Shown: piece by piece, positions 33,450-44,276 of the stretch
Numbering within the stretch: the first letter of the stretch is position 1
Layout: the number at the start of each line of letters is the position of its first letter
Source: Thelephora terrestris
Lineage: Eukaryota; Basidiomycota; Agaricomycetes; Thelephorales; Thelephoraceae
Reading direction: 5' to 3'
Length of the DNA stretch: 64,000 nucleotides
Assembly (NCBI GenBank): GCA_015956445.1
Contig: WIUZ02000011.1
Location: 1,389,501 to 1,453,500 of the forward strand
Notes under the pieces: model-generated
Told to the model about the DNA's origin: nothing
The model's input: only the letters and a program-made list of their open reading frames with translations
Database searches by the model: none
Program-made: the position numbers and the translations under genes

Positions 33450-34241
33450 ATGTCCTCACATTGCTACGAAGTCGCCCTCTTCGGAGAGTTCTTCGCACAA
33501 GATCTCAAATCGATCGTAAACCGAATCACCCTTCACTCCGAATCCTCTCAACAAATGCTCTACCGTGAACTCGTATTCGAGCCTATCGACGCTCCGCAAC
33601 AACGAGAGTTGGGGAACGAGCCCGTGTTGCTCAGAGCGAGGAAGGAAGTGACGAGCTCCGATTCGAAATGGTCTCTCTCGCTTTCCTGTCATCCCACCGT
33701 TTGGTTTTGAGATTCGTTAACGTCTGTCGACGCGATAGGGTTTTATACTCGTATCTGAAACCGGAAAGTGCTCGGGTGCACCCAGAAGCGACGGTTCGGC
33801 CATGGTCGACGCTGGAAATTGATGGGGATGCAATGGCGTTCGCGTCTGCTCTAGGTTATATGTGGGTGTTGATGACCTCGAAGTTTATGTCAAGTTCAAC
33901 TCACTCGTCCCTTTAGAAGGAGGTCTCAGATATATAAACGTGGTTATTTATTCCGCAAGGGAAGCTTGGTCATCCAGATGTTCCAACAAGAGCAGGTTCG
34001 TCCTCTATCTGAGACCGCCGCACAGATTTGTGGTGTTGATCGTATTTCGCGCTTGCAGGTCGATCCGAAGACATCGAAACCCATTCCAGCTCACGCGGAC
34101 ACTCTGTGGGAAGTCGAAGTCAAGACCGCATCGCCGGTTCGTAATACCCCCGAGACACCGCTGAGCGTGTCTGTAGAGGCGGTGATGGAGATCCAAATTC
34201 TCATGAAAGGTCTACTGGATCTACGAAGGCAGGATTCATAG
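33450..34241 (+). CDS. MED18: Mediator subunit 18
   Basis: The ATG at 33450 gives MSSHCYEVALFGEFFAQDLK and SIVNRITLHSESSQQMLYRE. Splicing at short introns joins ARKEVTSSDSKW to VLYSYLKPESARVHPEATVR then PWSTLEIDGDAMAFASALGY, IYKRGYLFRKGSLVIQMFQQ and finally VDPKTSKPIPAHADTLWEVE, ending VEIQILMKGLLDLRRQDS. These blocks are the conserved parts of Med18, a head-module subunit of the Mediator coactivator that contacts RNA polymerase II. Four exons are inferred, and every joint restores the family sequence, which makes the model firm. It lies head to tail with the CYC2-like gene and converges with BCD1. Confidence 0.88.
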
Positions 34242-34309
34242 GAACCCATATCCAGCGTTCTACGACAACAAGTTATCAAGATGTGAACTAAAGCTAATGC
34301 TACTCGCGG

Positions 34310-35717
34310 CTAAGGCTCGTCGTCTCCCCAGTCGAGTTCTTCATCGTCCAGCGCCACCGAATCGAATTCGAAGCCTGCGGACTTGAGTTGTTGGATCAGG
34401 ACAGCCGGATCTGCCACTTCGCCCTCGAAATCAGAGCCTTCTGATTCGCCCATGGCATCTGGGCTAGCCATTCCTTCGCCTTCGCTCTCTTCGTACTGGC
34501 CCAGCACGACCAATCCTTCCGGTGAACCCTGGTCGTTGTCCTCCTCTCCATCTTCGCTGCTTCCGTAACCACCAAGAAGACCCTTCACGATCGCCTCGCC
34601 CCTTTTCTTTCCCATGATTTCCACCTTTCTACGCTTTCTGGGCCTCCCATCGGTATCTTCGACAGCCTTCTCGTACAAACCACTGTGTTGGTCGGATTCT
34701 GTGAACCCGCTGTCGGTGAACGCATCCTTCTCCCAAACCTCGATCAGGGGAAACTCGACAAACTCTCTCCGGCGTAGACTTTGCGAGAGTTTTTGAAACG
34801 GGTCAAGCGAGTGATATGATCGAGACTTGAAGCGTTTGATGGATGTACGCGGTAACGAGGGTGAAGAGGATTTAGTGGACCGGATGAGACACAAGGGAGG
34901 GGCAAAGGACTCGAGTTGGTCTGGGGGATTGGGGAAGACGAGCTCTTTCAGCCATTCGAGAGTGGCTTCTGTCTTGCTGGAGTTGGCTTTGGATTTCGCC
35001 TGTTGTTTCGCGGCTTGCTTGAGCTTGTCACCGACGTGGGTCTGGAGGATTGTGAGGAGGGGTTGGTCGATGTCATTCTTGTGGGTCATGAGCCGAATCG
35101 AGTCGGTCGTTCCGTGTCCGTTTACGAATAGGAATTCGATGGTCAGATGTATCTTCTTTTGCCTATATACACATACACAGGACGCTCAGTACAACAGTAA
35201 GAGGGGTGAGAAGCCGTGAAGGGCGCAACCTAGAATCCCAGTAGGATTGGTTCATCTTCTTCCTCTCCATACCTGGCGGCAACAGCACGAGAGGGATTTC
35301 GCGAACCTCAAGCTGGATCTGAAGAGCCTCCTTCTTGGATTTCTTCCTCCTTCCACCTCCTACCCGGTCCCGTTCCGTCACTTGATACTTCCCTTTAGCG
35401 ATATCCCTCCCCCACTCTTTAGCTTTCCTCCCGACGTCCTCCAAGTACACGTAATCGTCCATCAACGCGCCGTACCCGTACTCTTTCATGGGCACGTACT
35501 TGACCTTGTCCCGCTCCCCCGTGCATCCCGTCTGAGTTTTGTGAAGCGAGGAGCAGGCGGCAGAACAGGTTTTGAGCGAGCACCGAGGACAGGTGTATTT
35601 CACCGGTTGCGCGAGGGGACGTGAGGGACAGAACGTGCAAAGCTCGGCGGCTGAGGTCGAAGGTACCGGGGTGACCTCTGCCTGATTTTCAGAGTTATCG
35701 AAAGGGTTCATGGCCAT
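34310..35717 (-). CDS. BCD1: Box C/D snoRNP assembly protein BCD1 (zf-HIT)
   Basis: Exon 1 from the ATG at 35717 contains the zf-HIT zinc finger: LCTFCPSRPLAQPVKYTCP then RCSLKTCSAACSSLHKTQTG with eight Cys/His ligands. It is followed by VPMKEYGYGALMDDYVYLED and PLVLLPPGMERKKMNQSYWD, characteristic of BCD1/ZNHIT6. A short intron joins DSR to QKKIHLTIEFLFVNGHGTTD and LMTHKNDIDQPLLTILQTH. The C-terminal third is acidic and probably disordered (GSSEDGEEDNDQGSP, DDEELDWGDDEP). BCD1 is needed in the nucleus for box C/D snoRNA accumulation, hence for rRNA methylation and early ribosome assembly. The length and the order zinc finger, hydrophobic domain and acidic tail fit the family. Confidence 0.87.
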
Positions 35718-35921
35718 GATGGGACGGATCTGAGAGCGCTGGTGATCGGGGAAAATGACGCAACGACCCGTTCAAACTGGGTGTAAATTTTAAAAGGACA
35801 TTCTTTACTTTCTACGTAACCGATTTATATCTCCACAGTTATCATAATATTATAGGGTTAGAAATCCAAGAAAAGTGATACAAGGCGACAACGACGATCA
35901 GAAGGAGCGAAAAACAACGCC

Positions 35922-37100
35922 TCAGAAGTCGTCATCACCCAAGTCAATCTCGACCTTCTCTCCTGGGTTAAACGCAGGAAGACCTAGATTGGACTGGTCA
36001 GCGTACATTCGAGAGATACTAGCGGTAGTCTCACCTTTGTAAGGGCAGCTCGAGCACCTAAATGCATCACCCAAGTAACAGTTTCCACAACTGCTCGTGG
36101 CCTTGGAAGCCAACGCGGCAGCTTTCTTCAACCTCTCCCTCTCTTCATCGATGCCATTCTCAGCATCTACCTCGACGACCCCATCCGCGTCAAGCAGCAC
36201 CACCTTCAGCCTCTTGGAAAGCTCAGCCTGGTCGGCCTCTTCAGCTTTCTCAATCTCTGCCAGTCCGCAGGTACATCCCTTGCACGCCTTCTTCTTTCGG
36301 GGACCCGCGGAAGAGGTCGCCGGATCGCAGACCGTTGGCCTTTCGCGGTCAGCGGGTGTGAGTAGAGCCTCCGCATCGATCGAAGGGGTGGACGGGGAAA
36401 CCAGCGTCCAGAGGGCTTCCTTCGTAGCCTTCTTCCCAGAATCATGGGTATTGACCTTCCCTCTCCGGGGAAGGGGCATGGAAATAGCTCCAGCACCGGT
36501 GCGGTTGATAGCGGACACGGCCTTCCTTGATTTGAGGGAGTAAGATCGGGCTGGCTTCTGAGCGACGATAGTGGTCCCCGAAGACGAAGGAGTGGTAGTG
36601 ATGATAGTGAACCCAAGCAGAGCGAGTTCGTCTGGGAGCGTTGACCCCGAAGGTGTATTGAGAAGGTGAAGCTTTCCCAGAGGCGACAAACCACTGAGGA
36701 TTTGAGAAGCGAGAGTGCTCAATTGAGATCCGACTGTCCCATAGTCGGACGCAGAGAGAGTAATGTAGACGGAAGAAAATTTCTCCTCGGTTAAAGAAGT
36801 AGCTGTGTGCGAGAAACTTTGATTAGTGCCCGCGCCTTCCGCCTCCTAGCGAGTTGTGAGGGTAAGTAACATACCCCCATCCAAAATCCTATCTACCATC
36901 TGCTTCTCGACCCCACTCGCATGTGCAGAGTCATTCTCTAACTCACTGATCAAGTCTGGGTAGGTCCCATCTTGCGCGGTGGAAGGGGACCCGATGACCA
37001 ACGTGAGTCCTGGGGAACTGACATTCGATTGCTTCCGGTGTTCGGTGCTCCCGGGAGCCATAGGAAGGTCTTGGGCGATCTCAACGGCCACTGGAGACAT
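35922..37100 (-). CDS. DRE2: Cytosolic Fe-S assembly protein Dre2 (anamorsin)
   Basis: The ATG at 37100 (MSPVAVEIAQDLPMAPGSTE) opens exon 1; a short intron (about 36,800-36,870, GTATGT to CACAG) joins ILDGA to TSLTEEKFSSVYITLSASDY of the N-terminal methyltransferase-like domain. The C-terminal CIAPIN1 domain has the first cluster motif CKGCTCGLAE with KKKACKG context and the second motif CGNCYLGDAFRCSSCPYKG followed by LPAFNPGEKVEIDLGDDDF. Both cysteine clusters are intact. Dre2 with Tah18 passes electrons from NADPH for cytosolic iron-sulfur cluster assembly. The NPC1 gene ends upstream on the same strand. Confidence 0.93.
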
Positions 37101-37694
37101 TCTTGCGCAAGGGGGGGGTTTGGTGGAAGTGGGTGGTGGTCGGACTGAAAAAATGTTGGGGTCGCCTGACTCAGCGGTATGCGCTGTTTCCGATCGGGCT
37201 GTAAGGACACTCCGACAATTTATTAATCCATTGAGTCGTGACCTCATCCGGTGTCTGGGGTACCAGCCCGGGTGATGAATCAAATGTAACTTGGGATTGA
37301 CGGACCCGTCTGCACACTTCCTGGGGAGCGTTTTGTTCAATGTTTATAGAGGATATTTGTCTCGGTAGAATGATAAAATACGTGTAGGGTATCGTGGTTT
37401 CTATGCAGAACCCACGACGGGTGGGAATACTCGTCCGATAAGTCCCGAAATCTAAGACGATTTGGGGAATGTCTTCGGGGTCTCGCCGGGAATTGAATTT
37501 GTGGGCCCACTTCGAACGAAAAGAGATAACTTGGATACACTACCAACTATATGTACGAATAGAACAAAGAGCCACATCGGTCTCAGATCCCCCCCCTCAG
37601 TCACTGGCCGTATCCTCGTCCGCGATGAACGGTCTACAAAGAGCGTACACATCAGCCTCTCACGCGAGAAGATGGTACCACGTTACATGTTGAC
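37101..37694. other. Intergenic region between DRE2 and NPC1
   Basis: Probably the DRE2 promoter and the 3' untranslated region of NPC1. Open frames here lack any recognised sequence. Confidence 0.45.
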
Positions 37695-40600
37695 TCACGC
37701 ATACTCGTAATCATTTCTGATGACGTTCGAAACCCACTCCTCGTCAATCTCCTGCGTTGGGAACCCTGCACCTCCCGCTAGGCTCAGTACGACGGGGAGT
37801 AAGACCAATCCGTGGAGAGCCCCAGAGATAATCAAGGTCAACCACATCCGGAAATAGTACATCTATGGGTCATCAGCGATAGATCAAGGCGGGATTTTAC
37901 GGAAGCTCACCTCCAAAAGTTTCGACCTCGTCAGAGCAAGGACACTCATACCAATCAATTTGGTGAACGTGATCCCCGAAAGGACCTAGACCCGTTACCA
38001 GATGAGATCGAAGCAGCCCCGAACAAGTCCGGTCGAAACTCACAGAAGGTCCTACGTCAACTAGGGCAATTCCCATCCTCTCGTCCCTCTCCTTCTGCCC
38101 CGAGGGATGATCGATCGGCAGGCCAGATCCCACATTCATGAAAGCCCTCGCAACGTGGGCGCAGAATTCCACGGCAATTCCCAAAGAAATCACCAAGTTC
38201 ACCAGACTGACCGCGTTCAGATTGATTCCCCAAACTCCCATTACCCCCATGACGGAGACGATCGTCAGGCCAACGACTCCAGTCACAATCAACCCCGTCC
38301 TCCAAGACCCCAACAGTAATGCTGTAACTATTAGCACAGAGGCAAGGCCAAGACCAAGGAGTTCTTTGGTGATCCCGATGATGTGCAGGTATTGGTCAAA
38401 GTAGACGTAGTGAATGGAATAGGGGAATACCGAGGTTCCCGTCTTCGCAGTGAGATCCTCCGCGATTCGATGGGCTGCCTCCATCGAGCGTATGAAATCC
38501 TCTTGAGTGCGCAACGGGGAGTGGAAGGTTCTGAAATGCGACGCCTCGACTCCACCTCCACCCTCTTTCAGTGCCAAAGCGTCCCCATACGAAGCTCGTC
38601 CAGCAAGCGGACAGTCTTCAGTGGTCGGTGAGGCCAGCCACTGTTGCAGGTACTTCATAAATTCTTCTCCTTCAGGAAGTCCGTTCATGGTGATGTCCCA
38701 CGCGGGTTCCCGATCCATAAAGCACGGTTGGCAAAGCCGTTCCGGGTCTGTAGCACGACAGAATACAGCTGGGTTGCGCTTGCGAACGCGGCAACAGGAT
38801 TCCTTTGACGGATCTAGCCAATGGAGGAAATCGTCGATCCACGAGGCAGTTGGTTCGGCAATGAATGATGAGTTCCTGCGTTGCTGTCGCTCAGACTCCA
38901 AGACGTTCGCCAACGAGAACTCATCGCAAGTCGTGAAATGACCGCACAGGTGTTGCTGACCTGTGCGAACCGTCACATCTGAGTCTCGGGATACGAAATA
39001 CACTGGTGGTCCAATGTCCAGATATTTCTCCATGTCCTCGAAATACCTGACAAGGTATGATTCCGACGGTAGTGCAAGTTTCTGGTCTATAAACCGACGG
39101 GGTAAGTGGCAGTTTGAGTTGACGCGGCGGTAATCATACCAAGGCCAAGCTGGATATGTTGGATTGAAATCACTGAAAGAACGAATATCCCCATGAACAC
39201 GACTAGGACAAAACCCTTCACGAATGGCTTCAAAAGCCAAGGGACGTATCGCCTCCGGATAAATTTGGCGACCCGCCCCAGTCCACTCGACTGAGGAACA
39301 TCGTGTAGCATGATCCTCGGAGGGAACCTCAAACACGGGAAGCAGTCCACTCGGTTATCCTAGGACTCTGGTCAGGTCTACTTCCAACAACATGAACGTG
39401 TGAAGCATACCTCGGTTCGGCGCAAATCCAGTGCTAAAGCGCTCACGAACACCGTCACTTGAAGAAACGCGTTCAACAACACGCTCCCAGCGGCGTACAG
39501 GGCAAAGTTCCGAACAGCAGGCATAGGAACCAATGCTCCCAAAGAGAAAGCGATGGTTTCGGTGATAGTGCTCAGCAGGATCGAGGGTCCCATCTTCCCC
39601 AAAGTCCTTGCAACACGTTCCTCCGCCGGAAGATACGTTGGCACAGATCCGGTGTCCGACCCGCCCGTGGATTCGACCTGAGCGCGTTGAACAGTGGAAG
39701 TAGGCGATATTGCTGAGAATGCCAACGCGTTCGGGCCGTGCATTTGATTTTGACGATCGAGTTCGTGGACGAGGATGAAGACGTTATCGACTCCGACGGC
39801 TAATACAAGGAAAGGTATCACCTCCGCGATGATGAGCGTGACCTTGACCCCGATTGCGGAGAAGAGGCCGACGGAGGAGGAGACAGAGAGAATCACGAGC
39901 GAGATGCCAAACAACCCAAGGGCAACCTTGGAGCGAATAAGCGGTCCCCGTGGCGGCCGTGGAAGGAACGATGGGGTATTTCTCGAATCGGTCGAATGGG
40001 CGGATGAAGACACACCCGAGCCGGTGAAAAGCTTGGGAAAATTCACAGCCCACCGCTTCAGCGCGATGAAGAACCCGTCCTCGTCTCTGACGGCAGCTCC
40101 AGTTCCCAGAGTCAAAGAGACGTAGAAGAACATGGCCAAGTACGACAGGACGACAATCCTAACATCCATATTGGCACTCCTGTTCAACTCTTCTTCGAGT
40201 GAAACTCCAGTAGAGAAGGTGTACTTGAGACCGGCCTCCAGCGCTGGTCCTTGCGTATCCAACAAGTACCTCTTGAGTGTGCGTTCCCACTCCATCGCCT
40301 TATCCTGAATTCCAGTGTCCAAGGAATCGGATACGACGTAGTTCACGACCAACGCTTGAGCATCTAGGAATCGAGACGGATTTTCTGGGTCGTTTGGAAC
40401 GTTGCCTAACACGTATTGTGGCATAAGGGGTTGCTGGAAGTCGGGTAAACATTCCGCGGGGGCGTTGGCGCAGTCGACGAACCGCTCGGCCCAAGTGTCC
40501 GGGTCGTATTGATCAATGTCGTTTCCAAACCACGCCATGACCGACTGCACCACACAAGCACCATCGGATCCCGCGGGTTTGAAACAGACGTCTTCGAGGG

Positions 40601-42049
40601 TATAGCCGTTCGGCTCGGACTCGAGGGCTCGAATATCCTTCTCAACACTCGCCCAGAACTTGAGATGGTTCCAAGACAAGACAGGTTCCTTCTCTGGTGA
40701 AGGAGCGGGGGTGATGAAAATTTGTTGAGGTCGATAGAAAGGTCCAAAGTGTTGGTCGAAGTACTCCTTCTGGATTTTGCTTTCGGAATCTGGAGCGACC
40801 CAAAGGCGTACCGGATCCTGCTCTACTTCGAAATTCTTCCACCCAATGTTTAGCAGACCGACGGCGGTGAAAACGAGTGCGAGCGTGAGGTATGGTTTCT
40901 CTGAAGCGAAGAAACCGAGGCGGAAGAAGGACTTGCGGAGGAAGTTGTTCAGTCGATGGTGCCTTGGTTGAACCGTGTCAATCGGATCTAGCAAAGAAGC
41001 ACCACGACCGAGATGATGAGGGTCCGATTGCGACCTGACGGAATCTCCATCGACGTATTGTTGTAATGAAGATGCGCCAACAAGTCCGTGGGTATGTGAT
41101 CTCGGTGACAGAGGAGTCTGTTCCGAAGCGGCATCGGTCGTGAGCGCTACACGCTCGTACTTGCGGTCTTTCCTACCCCAACGCGTCATTCGGAATACGA
41201 GGGTTCCAAGAAAGCCAGCAACAACGAGGCCATACACGAGTGTCAAGGAGAATGTGAGGCATGAGATGGGCCCAATATTGCATGCGGAAGCAGCATCGGA
41301 AGGAGGAAGAGGAGGGAGGATTGTGCAGACATCTGGACAGTCGATGCACGTGCACCTGCTTGACAGGTCGCGATCGAAGCAATTCCGTGGTTGGGGGTCG
41401 TATATCGCGAGCTCTGGAGAGTGGGTGAGAGGGAAGTCGATTTGGAATGGGCTTCCGACGGGTTTCTCATCTCCAAGGTACTTGAAGAAACCTGTGTAGT
41501 TCTTCGCGCCTCCACCGATCAGGTCCATTGCGTATCCGTTGGTAGCACCAAACTTGATATCTTTGCAGCTGTCAAAGAACGCACGTCCAAAGTCGGAGCC
41601 AACGTGAAAATCAACAGATTTGACGCCTATTTGGCCGGTGCTCGTGTTCTGGGTCGATGTCACTTGAACAAATGTCCCTTGGTCTGGGTGGCAGGTAAAT
41701 GCGCAAAAAAAGTCCCGGAAGTTGTTCTTGCACGCCGGGCAGGAGGAAATCATAAGCTCTGCTCGCTTTATATTATCGCGTAGCGTCTGGACTTGAGTGG
41801 ATGTGCAACACACTGGCGTGTCAGCATACTGTGACCCGCAAAGGTCCACAAGCATCTCGCGTGCAGTGCCATCTTCTAGCTATTAGACCATAAGCTCGAG
41901 TACATTGTGACATATGCAACCAGACACGCACGTCCTCCGGAGGTCCGTCGTACGGACAGGGCAGAGCAGCCCCGAACCACCCCTTCGTCCCACACGATCC
42001 ACGCATCACACATACTCCAGACATGTCTGACCCGCCGTTCCCGTAGCTC
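37695..42049 (-). CDS. NCR1: Niemann-Pick C1-like sterol transporter
   Basis: The N-terminal sterol-binding domain is recognisable from about 42,049: SYGNGGSDMSGVCVMRGSCG, then LVDLCGSQYADTPVCCTSTQ and CPACKNNFRDFFCAFTCHPD, cysteine-rich as in NPC1. It is followed by membrane segments, a luminal domain (WVAPDSESKIQKEYFDQHFG), and the sterol-sensing domain, VIPFLVLAVGVDNVFILVHE and MGPSILLSTITETIAFSLGA. The second half repeats the RND fold (SYLVRYFEDMEKYLDIGPPV, LTIVSVMGVMGVWGINLNAV). The last exons read VFSGITFTKLIGMSVLAL and VYYFRMWLTLIISGALHGLV, ending TQEIDEEWVSNVIRNDYEYA with the stop at 37695-37697. The protein exports sterol from the vacuole/lysosome. No signal-peptide exon was found upstream of 42,049, so the start is unresolved. 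Confidence 0.88.
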
Positions 42050-43263
42050 TGCGTGGCTGCAAACAGTGCAGTAGGCAATTATGCCTTCAGGTTCGAGTGT
42101 CGCAGTGGTTAGTCGCGAGTGTCGCAGGCTGTAGGGGAGGCAGAAGCGAGTTATGCGTGTGGTTGGGGATCTCGTCTCACTTTCGGCTCAGATCGCGGCA
42201 ATGAGCAGCGTTTCCCACGACTGCCCACACCCTCAGCCCAGCCTCAGCCTCTTTGTTGTGCACGTCAAGTAACCTTACGGCTTTCCCCAATGACTCCAGG
42301 TATGACTTGGTCATTGGACATTTACCAGGCGATAGAATTAGGTTGACCCCCCCGTCAGGTGATGGCTGCCTGCAACTCGACCAATTTCACTCTTACACAT
42401 TTTGCACCGCACAAATTTTCGGCGCAATCTTCGGCCAGTGGTGCAGTTCCTGTGAATGATATATTTGAGCAGCCCGAGGGAAAAAGCCAAAGTTACCCGT
42501 CATTGGCTCGATTCTCTCGTTACGCGCCCAAGCTAGCCGAAGACGTCGATCGTCACCCATCCTTACTGGGGTCCGAAATCTTCCTCACAGTCCGCACATC
42601 CGCACTCGCAGCTATCCTAGGTTTCGAACATGGTAGCCAATTCTGAACGGTCGAAGGGGGGGAACAATACCGTCTCGCTCAATGAGGCGATTATGATGCC
42701 TTGGAGTGACAATCTGGTCAAATAAAGCCGGGACCAGACTGCTCTTTCTACCACATCGAGAGTCAATGTCGTGAGTAACACAGCTCAGCAGTACATCAAT
42801 CAAGGACCAAAAATCTTGCTCACGGTTGCCACTTCTCCGCGTTTTATGAGAGCCGTCGAAGGCTTTAGGATGGATCCACGCTTATCGTGGCAGTCTGGTT
42901 CCTCTATCTTACTTGCTGGCCCTATCCCACTGGACTGTGAGGGCGCAACGGCGCCGCAGCGGACGAAAATAGTCGACAAATCCGAGTGGGTGGTCATCCA
43001 TGACCGCCACTCCCCAGTTCTATGTGGATGTAATCATACTTGTGAAGACATAAAAGCCTGTCTCCGACAGGAGTAGTCAGGTCCTCGTTCAGTCTCTCTC
43101 GAGTCGTGTGCTGCGCCGCAACTGTGCTATGGTGGTGCGGGCATTTCCGGTCTGTGAAAAACACAGAGAATCCTCCGGACGGGGGTTAAGGATTCCTCTG
43201 TGTTCTCCACAGGTTGGAGACCCCTATCCCGCCCACACCACCATAGTAGGGCGCTTGCAAGTG
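42050..43263. other. Intergenic region upstream of NPC1 and of the repeat copy 2
   Basis: Should contain the NPC1 5' exon and promoter on the minus strand, but none could be pinned down. A direct repeat GAGTGTCGCAG occurs twice near 42,095-42,130. The last ~140 bp holds a fold-back element, described separately. Open frames at 42,359-42,646 and 42,771-43,076 are not recognised. Confidence 0.45.
43127..43246. repeat. 120-bp nested inverted repeat (fold-back element)
   Basis: Outer arms CTATGGTGGTGCGGGC (43,127-43,142) and GCCCACACCACCATAG (43,231-43,246) pair with one mismatch. Inner arms AACACAGAGAATCC (43,160-43,173) and GGATTCCTCTGTGTT (43,190-43,204) pair with one bulged base. It could be a small MITE-like element or the DNA of a hairpin RNA. 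No clear target-site duplication is visible, and it is absent from the equivalent position before repeat copy 1. Confidence 0.65.
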
Positions 43264-43404
43264 GCCTAGGGCGTCTGTTACGGGCGCCTCTTAGCCCTCA
43301 CCCCGATCTTTGTGCCCTAACAACGAAAACACCAGTACAATTCGCCGGATGACTTCCGCTCCCCTGTTCTGGTCGTCAAAGACTCTGCTCAACCTCCCAA
43401 CCCA

Positions 43405-43480
43405 TCACGTGTAATCACGTGAAGCAATAAATAAGCTCATCGCAGAGAAACAGAACCCCTGTCAGCTAAACGTATATAAA
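43405..43480 (+). promoter_or_regulatory. Twin TCACGTG motifs and TATA-like box, copy 2
   Basis: TCACGTG at 43,405-43,411 and 43,415-43,421, TATATAAA at 43,473-43,480. Same spacing and sequence as in copy 1. Confidence 0.6.
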
Positions 43481-43502
43481 CCTGAGGGTTCGCTGCTCCT
43501 TT

Positions 43503-44105
43503 CCCTCAGTCGTGGCGCAGGTCATCAGTGGCTATATTCCTTGCACCAGTTTCTCTCTCGTGCTCGCCTCGGCCGATGGTAGGGCGCACTCGGCCCTGTG
43601 CTCGGTCCGTCGAGGTATGTATTACGGCGTGCCGCGCAGGGTATAGGTGACCCCTCCTAGGTGCCCAAGACGCCTACCGGAGAGCACCGCGGCCTCAAGA
43701 CCTCAAGGTAGCTCATCCTGAAACGGCGAGTGCGATCCCCCACGGGCCGCTAGGGAGCCACGAGGTGGGCTGGTGTCAGCGTGGCCATCTGGTGACTTGC
43801 GTCTTTTCGACGAACAGCACGAACACTCGGATCGACGGGGAGTTATGGCGACATCCGCTGGGTAACCAGCGATCGTCTTCCTGCGCCCGGGTTAGAACCG
43901 TCGATCCTCCCCCTCGAGGGGCAGAGTAAGTTCGTTGCTGGGCAGCTTGGGGATGATTGGCTGCGGAGTTGTATGGGCGAGCGGGACCGCGTGTCGTCGT
44001 AGCTTCGGGCTTCGCCAGGGTTCTTGCCCTGGCGGGGCCATGTGTCTCCAAGTCGCGAATTGGAGACACGCGAAGCTATGATGGCTGCGGTCCCGCTTTT
44101 TTTTT
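43503..44105 (+). ncRNA. Candidate structured non-coding RNA, copy 2 (~600 nt)
   Basis: Same layout as copy 1 at an offset of 26,133: nested perfect stems in the 3' domain (11-bp closing stem 43,980-43,990 with 44,087-44,097) followed by nine T (44,097-44,105). The differences from copy 1 are transitions only. The loop of the hairpin at 43,856-43,871 reads GTAA in place of GCAA, keeping the GNRA class, and one C-to-T change in the base of a stem (at 44,012) keeps a G-U pair. DPH1 starts 172 bp downstream on the same strand. Class unknown; transcription inferred. Confidence 0.6.
44087..44105 (+). terminator. GC stem arm plus T9 terminator, copy 2
   Basis: 3' arm of the 11-bp stem followed by nine T, identical to copy 1. 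Likely polymerase III end signal. Confidence 0.55.
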
Positions 44106-44276
44106 GTCAAAAATAAAAAGATAGGGGTTAAACCCTGCGGCTACCCCTCTCACACTTAGTGTTCGTACATAGTCTGGCTGTGGTTCAATAAATTGTTTAC
44201 CTTTCGTTCAACCAGGGAGATGATCGACTCGAACCTAGAGTTTCCCACGACCACTCACATCTTATCCATACTCGCC

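Larger units (their letters stand above)
43264..44208 (+). repeat. Dispersed ~945-bp repeat, copy 2 (parental locus)
   Basis: Aligns gap-free with 17,131-18,075. Here it sits directly upstream of the intact DPH1 gene, whereas copy 1 sits before a DPH1 relic, so this is the likely source of the duplication. Confidence 0.85.

Noticed and set aside
42090-42135. tRNA-like GGTTCGAGT followed by TGGTTAGT upstream of NPC1
   Set aside because: The B-box-like part comes before the A-box-like part, the reverse of a tRNA gene, and no cloverleaf can be drawn.
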